A stretch of 64,000 nt of DNA. Origin: Nephromyces sp. MM_2019 (lineage: Eukaryota > Apicomplexa > Aconoidasida > Nephromycida). The translations under genes and the position numbers were made by a program. This document shows, piece by piece, positions 53,341 through 62,530 of the stretch. Position 1 is the first letter of the stretch, and each line of letters opens with the position of its first letter. Under the pieces are notes generated by a model. That model saw only the letters and a list, made by a program, of their open reading frames with translations, did no database searches and was not told the DNA's origin. Where the stretch lies: NCBI GenBank assembly GCA_015657535.1, contig JADHZB010001074.1:1-64000 (forward strand), in the 5' to 3' direction.

Positions 53341-55547
53341 GAAATTTATTGCTGCCATTCCAAGTTTATCAGAGGGAAATCGATAGGTCGCATTAGACCA
53401 GCATTTCTTCAAAACTTAGACGGTTCTGTCAGACCTGAGGCCATCCTAGCTTGAATGTTTGCTCTACTTTGCAATGCTCACTACAATGGGAATAGTGAGT
53501 TCCGTTAAAGGCTGCTGCAACACGGCGTTTCAACGCAACTTCCCATTGCTTTTTCATTTACTACTTCATTAATAATTTCTGTTAATCCTATAGGTCTATA
53601 CGTTTCCTAATTTTATTTCTAAGGAAAGATGATCCTATTCCTGTAAAAATCCACAAATGAAAAAAAGGCCAGCGAACAGAGCTGCATCACTGCTATTAGT
53701 ATCCCTGTAGTTAGCCTTGGCAAACTTTTGATGAATGAAAGGGGGTTTACAAAAGGATGCGTGTGCTCACCTGAGCTCCCTAGACTACAGGCTGTTCTAA
53801 GCTAAAACATAAAAACTAGATTAAGAAAGATGCTGCTTACAAAACAGGATTAGAAGTTTTCACACAGAATATAGGTCCATATCACAAGCTCTCCATAACG
53901 TGCCACACGAACCCCGCGGGTATGTCTAGTCTAATGCATCCACTTATTGTATTTCCGCGTATTCGACGGGAGAAGCAGCAAAATTAATAATTGGTAACCC
54001 AGTATCAGCCACTCCTGGCACAGCAAAGAAATTGAAGCCAATAGCAGGTTGGAAGCTATTCATCGTGGACTGTGTGCCAACTCTCGCAAAATATCTGCGA
54101 AAATCCCCGCCAAAAGTCAGTAACTGCTAGACTTCGAAGTTCTGCTTCGCCTCCTGCTTCATCATAGCATACAAAAACATCAGTTTTCTTCTACTATGGC
54201 GCTAGCATTTCAAGTTCTATCACTGCTTTAACTTGCATTTATAGTAAATACCAACAGCTTCCAGCTTAGGGAAACCACGCCAGAAGTTGAAATATCCAGT
54301 CTACAAGTAAAATGTTGAAGTATCCTGGAACTCATGGCGTTTTGAGGCTTATTTTAGACAGGGGGGAGATAATTACCAAAATATTGATGCTCACATTGGC
54401 GTTTAGCTTACAAAAATATGTTTTGCATTCTTTTTGTGTGCTGAGATTAGTATTTTAGGTTATTTGATGAGTCAAGAATCAAAAGATTATTATAATAATA
54501 TATATGATTATTCTAGGCAATGATTCATTTGCTTCTATAGGTCTTTAAGATAAAAAACGGGTTTAAAATATCTTGATAAAACGTAAATTCTGATTCAATT
54601 ACAGAGGCCACTTTTCTCTAAAAGCCGTAGTTAGTAGCAGATAGCTGAAGAGCGCGAAATATTCGAGAAATTTTCCTATATTTCGTCGTCAAACCAACTA
54701 ATAGGAGATTTAGTAGCTTCCACTGACAATGTAGATATAGAAAAACAGCGAATTCCTTAAATTACAATATATATACCTCTGGGTAGAGGTAATCTGGAGT
54801 TATTCCGATATGAAAAATACTTGATACACTTTTGCAAGAGTAGTTGTTATCTCTTGCGAATCCTGGGATTAATATTGTCTTAAATCACTAAATTTTGTCT
54901 GATCTCCTTTGAAATCGACTATTGTGGTTTTGCGCACAACGCGGTTCTTCTTCTTGCTCTTCTTCCTCTTCTTCTTCGCTCTTCTTCCTCTCAGCTCAAC
55001 CTGCCCCTACTGAACATCACAGTTGCTTCTCAAGACCACACACACATAAAAAACTTCCCTCAAGGCAGTTGGAGCACTGCAATGCCCTTCAATCGAAAAA
55101 AAAATCTGCCCCTTCTTCCAAGCTTCTTAATATCTTGGCAACAGTTGTGGGAAACCGAAACAATAAAACTATACAAAAATCTATACTCCAACCTTAAAGT
55201 AGATGGGTAACAACTAGGGAGCAAGGACAGGGTTTACTCAAGGCAATAACGTAAAAACCTTCATATACATGAAGATCCAAAAACCTTCAGAGTCGAGGGG
55301 AAAAAAAACCGGTAAGTACGACAGTTCATACAGCAGAGGCGAACAGCACACACTGAATACAGCACTGGGTGATGCATCGATATATTTTCTTGCTATACGA
55401 CACGCACACAATATCATACATACAAGATATTTATTAATCAATATATACCAGAAATAAAATCTTCAGAGTAAGAACATAAAATCAGAAACTTTCATACATA
55501 TAGTTTCTTTGCAGCAAGTGTGTAAATGAGTCTTTAGTCTAGCACTT
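53341..55547. other. No gene seen; Ser-codon-like TC-rich tract
   Basis: No convincing exons. A plus-strand open frame at 54922-55197 is dominated by TCT/TCC repeats (poly-Ser) at 54945-54990 and is probably simple sequence. The right end is 3' of the minus-strand gene that stops at 55548. Confidence 0.5.
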
Positions 55548-58311
55548 TTACTCCGAATCCTCTTCCTCCTCCATCGCGTCGTCTGCACCATCAGCTTGGG
55601 CAGCTTTTTCCGCTGTGAAGAGTATTGGAATAGGAAAAACACGGAAAAACAGTTTAAACCAGCGAAATCACTTGTAAATAAGATCAAGATTAAGCCTCTT
55701 ACAAGTTCATTTTTGCTTCTTCTACAAAGAAGTCAGTCTTAGTTTGTCATTTGAAATCACAAGGAAAAAAAGGAGAAAACGCATTAAAGCTGGCATCCAA
55801 ATAGAGCAACTCAGCAGTCTGATTATATAGCCTCCGAGCTAAAAACTGCGAATTAAGGCTCATTTATCTCATATTAATCAGAAAAAAAAACCTCACCTCG
55901 CTCTCTCAACAACGCAGTGTCGTGATAGTAAGTATCAATGAAGGGCAGATGAGGATGATCTGGAAAATAATCCTCAGCAAGCCAATGAGGGCCACGCTCC
56001 TGCAGAAATTGCGCAAAAAATTCGTTAAAACATATACCCTAGTCTTTAGATAATCTGCATACATTTCAACACTTTTCCAGTGTCTTAAATCTTCAAAAAA
56101 GCAATAAAATTCCTAATTTTTTACTTTTATATCTTCTATAGCAAAACAAAATACACAAACACAGACACGCTTTATTCCTTTAGCTTTAGTTAGCCTTCAG
56201 CAGCTATTGATAGCAAAAAAACACACAACACTAATGAATTCCCGTTCTAACCTTTCTTCTACGGTCTAAGTAACGAGTGAAGGGATTGGAGTTTTCGGCT
56301 CGATCCCTTTCCTTTGAAGCTTCTATCCATTCAACTGTATACCTCTTGGGGTGAATGCCTGGAAAAGCAATTTTTGGTGAAAACACCCGGGCGAGTAATG
56401 CACGTACACTACAAGAAGACTAACCATACTCAACACACGGGCGTATAAGTGATTCACAACAGTCTTAATGGAAACAAGAGAGAGCTTCTTCAGGGTAAAA
56501 GCATAAAGAAAATGCTGTTAATCGCACATTCAGATTAGAGAACTAGATGTGTTTAAACCACATAGACTGGCAGAAGACGGGGAATAAAAATTTCCAAAAA
56601 GAAAAGTGATACCTTCTAAAAGCTCATTACTAAAGTCGCAAAACAAGTATTTTCATAGAAACACTACAATGCACCTGCTACACTATGAAGAAGAGCCCAT
56701 GTTGCTGACTCTACATTGAGAATCTCTAACGTGGTATCTGTATGCAAAAACCGTAAAAAATTCAGACGAAAAAGACGAAGAAAAGGCCAAAAAGCAAGGC
56801 AAAGAAGAGAAGCTTATCCCCATAGTTACTACCCGTGTACATAAACTCACCGATGGTAGAGAAGTTCGATATCAAGAAGGAAGCAATATATATTGCAGTT
56901 CCCACCGGTAAAACAGCAATCAATATAGGAAAGTTCAAAACCCAAGCCCTGATAAAAGTGAAAAAACCAAAGAGTAATCAAACTAGAGCTTCTTCTAGTT
57001 AGAAGCAAAAAAAAATGGTGTATATAAAAATGATTGCAAGCATCGCTTACTAGGGAGAAACAAAATAAAAATAAAATAATTCACGTCTAAACTCGAAGCC
57101 TGTGTGTAAATAGTTTTTTTTGGAACGCGCTGCTTATGCTATGAATCGTAGTGTATGTACACCCCACATAAACAGTGAAATGCAGAACCTCCGAGAGTAA
57201 AAAAAAAATTTCACGCTGGAGATAGAAGAAGATGAGGGGCAAGCTCTCAGGGGAGATCTATAATGCAAGTCCCTACTCTTACTCTAGAAGCATTTGCCAA
57301 TATTAGAACCATCAAAACACAGTCTACTATGCCAAGCAAAGCAAAAAAAGGGAAAAAATATCCACAAAAAAAGGGCAAAACGGATCTTGTTCACTGTTTG
57401 TCTCGTATTCTCGCCATAAAAACAATGAATTACAACGAATTTGACATCACTTAACGAAGAATATAGCAAAAAAGTAATCATATCATAAATATCCTAGCAC
57501 ACACCACAAATATGCTTACAGATGTTATAACTATGGCCACACACACACATCACCCCGATTTCAACCAGCATGTAAGCAAAAAAAAACACACTAATATAAA
57601 CGAACTATATATATGTTTCAAACACACCACCCCTATTTCAACCACCATCCAGACAAAAAAGCATACCAATCTAACCAAACAGCTACACATACTCTCACAC
57701 ACACATATTACCCACCATAAAGGAGGCAAATCCTTTGCAAATTCGCCCATATAAACCGTGTGGAAAACACCAGCAGGTACGAGGGACCACCTCTCCCAGT
57801 CATAATCGTGATCATACGCTTTATGGTTTAAGCGATATTTCTTAGGGGAGCCATCAGCCTCAAATTCTCGAGGAGGAGGTGGCGGTAGGTGCACATTCAA
57901 GGGTTGAGTAGCAATGCCTCTCACACTCACGGAGGAGAGAGCACCAGAAACAGTAAAGCTCATTCCTATAGCAGATCGTTGATTTTTTTGGCAAATCACC
58001 GTGGAGAGTGCATTATAGCTAATCGACCTGCAGTTTACTCCATGAAAAGGTGGTGAAGATGATGTTTTGAAGCCTACAAAGTATGGCCCAGCTGTAGGTG
58101 ATTCTTTATGAATAGAAGCTGGAAAAGAAGGGGGTGTATTGAGCTCGCAAAAGGGAGAGTTCAAAACAATGGACGGAGCATTGACAATACGGGAAGAAAA
58201 AGAAGTGGAGGGGGAGGAGGTAGAGCAACTCCCCCATTTCAACAGAGAATTATTACCAAAGGGTTTAACGGAGAAGCCCTTGAGGTGAGAAAGATGGCGG
58301 GAAGCACACAT
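55548..58311 (-). CDS. Single-span, probably mitochondrial inner-membrane protein, 5 exons
   Basis: Exons 58311-57716, 56948-56851, 56358-56252, 55999-55897 and 55612-55548 join in phase (2, 1, 0, 1) to a 969-nt frame, 322 residues. The first 140 residues are Ser/Pro/Asn-rich and basic with few acids, like a long targeting presequence. Then come PPPPPREFEADGSP, a conserved-looking soluble part (YDHDYDWERWSLVPAG), one membrane span (PILIAVLPVGTAIYIASFLI), and a polar tail with ERDRAENSNPFTRYLDRRRK, ERGPHWLAEDYFPDHPHL and an acidic end. This layout, a presequence, one span and an Arg/Tyr-rich tail, resembles accessory subunits of respiratory complexes or ATP synthase in alveolates. That is inference; no subunit was identified. 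Introns are TG-rich. Confidence 0.78.
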
Positions 58312-58439
58312 CCTTAAAGTTTAAAAAGGGTGGTGATATGGGAGAATTGGGCTAAAGATGTGTATTGAAGAGGGTGTGTGCGAGTGGTAGTTTATAATGA
58401 AAAACATACTATGTGAAAAGTCATCGGAAACAGTGAGTT

Positions 58440-58640
58440 GGAGTCGCTTGACTTAGTGAAAATATACAAGAGGGTGGTGGGGGCTGCTCGGTGGGGGCCG
58501 CTTGGGGGGTTTTTTTTTGGCGGAAAAAACTTTGAAAAGTAGTGGATGGAAAAGGTGGCCCAGGGGTCGGCTGAGGGGGGGCGTCCGGTAGGCGTATGAC
58601 TGGGCGCAGTAATATGGCAGGGGTCGATTTAGGAACCGGT
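58440..58640. other. G-rich tract upstream of the mitochondrial-protein gene
   Basis: Several runs of four to eight G occur within 200 nt on the plus strand (GGTGGTGGGGGCTGC, CTTGGGGGG, CTGAGGGGGGGCG). They lie 130-330 nt upstream of the minus-strand ATG at 58311, so the coding strand reads C-rich. This is potential quadruplex-forming sequence in a promoter or leader position. Confidence 0.5.
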
Positions 58641-58706
58641 AGCTTGAGGTGAAAGGTTTATAGGGAGGAAGGGTGTTAAAGGGGTGGGTATAGATTCAGC
58701 ATGGGG

Positions 58707-58765
58707 GTATACATCACTATATCGACTTAGCAGGGGAGTATACATCACTATATCGACTTAGCAGG
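58707..58765. repeat. 28-nt direct repeat, period 31
   Basis: GTATACATCACTATATCGAC followed by TTAGCAGG occurs at 58707-58734 and 58738-58765. It lies between the mitochondrial-protein gene and the next minus-strand exon candidates, in or near the G-rich spacer. Confidence 0.93.
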
Positions 58766-58886
58766 CGGACAGAGTCACGCCTTCATCAAAGCTTCACTTT
58801 CCGTTTCAATTTGCTATCAAAATTTACGCAATTTGAACTTCTCAATAATCTCAGATTTACACCATTTCATCATTGAGAATACTTAC

Positions 58887-59156
58887 GTGCGTGTGACTCT
58901 TCTGCTTCCCAGATACCACCTCAAGTTATCCTAAAACCAAAAAAAAATTTAGTTCCAGTATAAATATAGTTCCATCAGATGAAAATCCCCTACTTTTATA
59001 TTTAGATTCAAGGAGCAAAGGATGAGAGAAGCGATCTGTATAATAAGGACGTACAATCTCTGGTGTATTGGATTTATATTGAGAAAAAAACAGAATCAAA
59101 AAGAAGATGAAGAAGTGAACAAACACCATTTTCAAAGGAATCCAAATCGGAATAAA
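58887..59156 (-). CDS. Two exon candidates of a small membrane-anchored protein
   Basis: Exon 59156-59055 (102 nt) follows an acceptor-like AAAACGTAG and ends at GTACGT. It encodes a hydrophobic stretch (MVFVHFFIFFLILFFS) followed by QYKSNTPEI. Exon 58930-58887 (44 nt) follows TTTTTTTTGGTTTTAG and ends at GTAAGTATT; it reads DNLRWYLGSRRVTR in phase 0. Both junctions are good, but neither a start nor a 3' end was found. A signal anchor followed by a short basic tail is all that can be read. Confidence 0.38.
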
Positions 59157-61374
59157 CTACGTTTTAAACACAAAAATTACGGTGTTTTCACGGCCAAAAT
59201 CGCAAGTAATTCCTAGAATTTCCAAGGCTAGACGTGATGTTTCATGTAATGCATTCGCACGCAATTTTCTTGCGATCGTATTTCCATTTTTTTTTGGGTT
59301 TATTTTTGAAAAATTTCAGCAATAATTACGATATTCATGCCGATAATTTTTTCCTACTCTCTCCCTTATTAAGGTGATTTAAGTGCACCGAAAAAAAATT
59401 TCCTTTTAAATTATGATATTGAATCTTATCCTACTTTTATATTCTACAGATAACGAAATGGTGAAAAATCCAGTGTATAATTTTTTTTTGACGAAAAAAC
59501 TAGTATCCTTGTATTAATTGATTTGTAAATTCTATTAAAGATAGCTAACATTATGTCGTTTAATCGGTGAGATTTCGTCGTAAAAAGAGCTTCTGGTGAA
59601 AATTATGCAAAAAACTACAAATAATTTGGTTTTTTTAAAAAAAAAATTCCCTCAGTGGAGCATTTTGCCTCTTCAACTGTAGTTTTAAGTGAGCAGCTTG
59701 AAGCGAATATTTTGGGGTTATTAGGGGATTTTGTTGGTTTCCTCCCTCCTCCTTTGTGAGGTTACTCCTTGAAGCTGCATTTTGCTAGCCTTTTCGTGGA
59801 TTTTTGTTACGGAAGTAGTTGAGCTAATTGTAGATTTAGTTTACTGCTTTTCTAGCTTATTTTAGTATTTTTCTACTTTACTACACGCACCCCCTCTACT
59901 TCACGCACCTTCAAAATTTCCTCACTACTGAGTGATCGTCAAAAAGCTTGTTCCCACCTTCTCCCCCGGTCTCTACGCTTTCCTATTCCCACCATTTAGC
60001 CGCCCCGGCGACTACTTTTTCCCGCTCCCCCAGATCCCCCAATAATTTTGTATCCCACCCCCAACCCCCCCACCATCAAATACTGACACGCACACCCCAC
60101 CATGCATCATCAAAAAAAGAGACTCTAAAAGATGCTGCCAGGACAGTATCACACACATGCCCCTGTGACACAAGTTTCCCCCCCCATTCCTCCCCACCTT
60201 ATCCGCTGTTTTTTCACCTGTAGAAACACGAAGTGCAGCACCCAAGTTGACCTCGCAAACCCAAAAATCTCCACCAAGAGGAGGATTCTTCTTCATCATC
60301 ATCTTCTAAGTGAATTATGAAAAGCACAGTATACTAATCGCACCCCCTCCCCTCTTCTATATATTGACGAGGAGGAGGTGCCCATCCTCGTATTCTTTAC
60401 AATTTTTAAAAAGCTGATGTTTTCTGTGACTATATGGAGGAAAGCTCGTATAATTATGCGTCGACAGCTGGGGTGACTTAAAAAAAAAGAGAAAAGCACA
60501 AACACACCGGAAAAAACAGCACACACACACACACCAACACACAGCAATATACTCCAATACACACCATCACACACGATCGCACACACTAACGCACACACAC
60601 CAATGCACATACACACACATGCACGCACTAAAAACAAAAATATCTTGTGCTTCCACTCAGGTTCCCCCTTTTGCTACTTAAAACCAACCAAAACAAAATG
60701 CCTTTTCTGCTTAAATCATCAGAGAGAACCTCTCTTTGAATTGATACTTTAGAAGAAACTTCTGCTTCTGCTTAAGCTCAACTTACTGTTCCACTCATGA
60801 GGTTTTTCCTCCACTTCTTTTGACAGATTTTTAAGTGCAAATTTCCTCTCTGGAATGGGGTGTTATTCGCGAACTTCTTCACCCTCTTTGTGTTGAAATT
60901 TCTATGTTTTCTTCTTCTAAATGAGATGCGCACCAGCAGCGTGAAATATCGCCATTTTCACGGAAATTGATGTTTTTCATGTTTTTAAGGTGAATATGAC
61001 GAGGGAGTCCTTCTTTATAAGGGGAAAGCTGATTAGTTTTTTGGGGGGGGTTTGGGCGGATATTATGGAGGGGGGTGGTTGCACCAAAAAGCCTTTTAGA
61101 TGGTGGGGGGGGGTTTGGTGATATTCATGGGGGGCGTTACTGTTGTAGTTTGTAGAGATTATTTGTGCGGAGGCTGTGGCTTTGAGGTGAATTTGATGGT
61201 TTTGTGTGATAATTTGCTGTGTGTGGTAATTCTATTCTATGATGGGGGGGTGGTGATGGTAATAGTCGGGCTGGTGATGATGATGGTGATGGGAGGTAGG
61301 GGGGGTAGTGATCGTGGTGATGGCAATAATGGTGGCGGTGATGATGGTAGACGGTACTTTTCCTTCTATACTAG
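59157..61374. other. No supported gene; C-rich, CA-rich and G-rich tracts
   Basis: Contains a C-rich plus-strand stretch (59945-60200), a (CA)n tract at 60510-60625 that would be (TG)n intron sequence for a minus-strand gene, and G-runs at 61043-61320. A minus-strand block after TTTTTTTTTTAAG (about 60479-60300) is open in two frames (LSTHNYTSFPPYSHRKHQLF or CRRIIIRAFLHIVTENISFL), so coding is possible but undecided. A plus-strand ATG at 60996 opens MTRESFFIRGKLISFLGG and then runs into G-rich sequence. Confidence 0.4.
60510..60625. repeat. (CA)n-rich tract
   Basis: Repeated CACACA and CACCAACACAC, CA on the plus strand. By the orientation rule seen elsewhere in the window, it hints at a minus-strand transcript here. 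Confidence 0.85.
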
Positions 61375-61969
61375 ATGAAGATTTTCTTCATTCAGCAGAT
61401 GATGTTTTTCCTCCCGTAGTACTTTTCCGTTCTATTGTACCTCCACCAATCTCTGTATATTTTTTGGGTATGTTGCTTGTCTCTCCCTCATGTCCATTTC
61501 ATATGCTTTTTAGGTTATTTTTCATCTAAACTTGGATCTTTTCTTGCCTTTTTTTGTTACACTTTCACCTTCATTTTCTGCGTATTTTTTAGAGTTTCTT
61601 GTACTTTTTGTTTTTCGTAAACGTAAAGTTTGATTATGTTTTTTTCCTATTAACTCATCAGATTTCTGTTCTCTATTATCTGCAAGACTTGAGTTTTTGT
61701 TTTCCAGTGATATTTCTTACAGTGTTGCCTGTTATAGTATTCATTCAAGCTTGAGGAGGCGCGCGTAAAATGAGTGCTTTGCAGGCTCCGGCTTCTTTCA
61801 TTTAGTAATTGTGTGTTGTTGAAGGATGAGCGAGCTCAACTTGTTGTTTTCTCGTATTGAGGTGTATGTGGAAATTTTATGTTTTTTTTTCCAGGATTGA
61901 TAGGAAGCCTTTAGATTACTCGCTAGGCGCAGTAAAAGTCTTTTTCACAGGAGAGTGCGTGGAGGCTAC
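61375..61969 (+). CDS. Exon candidates of a small plus-strand gene
   Basis: Exon 61375-61467 (93 nt; after TTCTATACTAG, before GTATGT) reads EDFLHSADDVFPPVVLFRSI and on, phase 1 to 1. Exon 61895-61969 (75 nt; after TTTTTTTTTCCAG, before GTAAGT) reads IDRKPLDYSLGAVKVFFTGE, phase 2 to 2. Both have excellent splice sites, and the region between is T/TG-rich as in other sense-strand introns, but the phases require one more exon between them. Start, end and function are unknown. Confidence 0.45.
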
Positions 61970-62530
61970 GTAAGTAGTGAGTCACTGTGTGATGTGTTGT
62001 TAGTGTTTGGTCTCTCTGTTTCGATGTTTTGTAGGGGGGTGTAATGGAGGTGTGAAAATGTGTGCGCTTGTGTGTGTGCTTGTGGGTTTTGTGGGTGGGG
62101 AGTATGTGTGTGTGGAGGGGTGGATGCGTGTGTGTGTGTGTGGCTATACGGTTTTTTGTGTGTGAGGAGTACCTGTGAATAATATCTTTGTGTGTGTGGG
62201 GACCATCCTTAACATTTTTTCGGCTTCTTCCTGAAGTATTCCTCTTCCCCCTATTAACATTTTCCTTTACACAGGAATTTTACCTGAGCAAGCAGCATTA
62301 AGAGAAAATCGTGAAATGCATTCTTCTTCCTTTCATAAATCCTCCTAAAAACTCGATACAAATTCCACACAAAATCCCACTTTTTTTTTGTGTTTAGTTG
62401 ATTGTCACGAGGTTGAAGATTTCTGAAATTCTTCATAATTTGTAGCACGTGTGTGTGATATGTCGGAGTCTTCTCTGGATATGAGGATATCCACCTTTTG
62501 CTGTATTGATCCCGCTTTTTAGTCTCCATC
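61970..62530. other. TG-rich spacer upstream of the nucleotidyltransferase gene
   Basis: Contains (TG)n runs at 62060-62170. After CTTCCTGAAG (62236) an open frame runs to TAA near 62347 and could be a terminal exon of the preceding plus-strand candidate (frame IPLPPINIFLYTGILPEQAA). Otherwise leader or intergenic sequence. Confidence 0.35.

Noticed and set aside
54922..55197. Ser-rich plus-strand protein
   Set aside because: It is driven by a TCT/TTC repeat, has no splice partners and lies 3' of a minus-strand gene.
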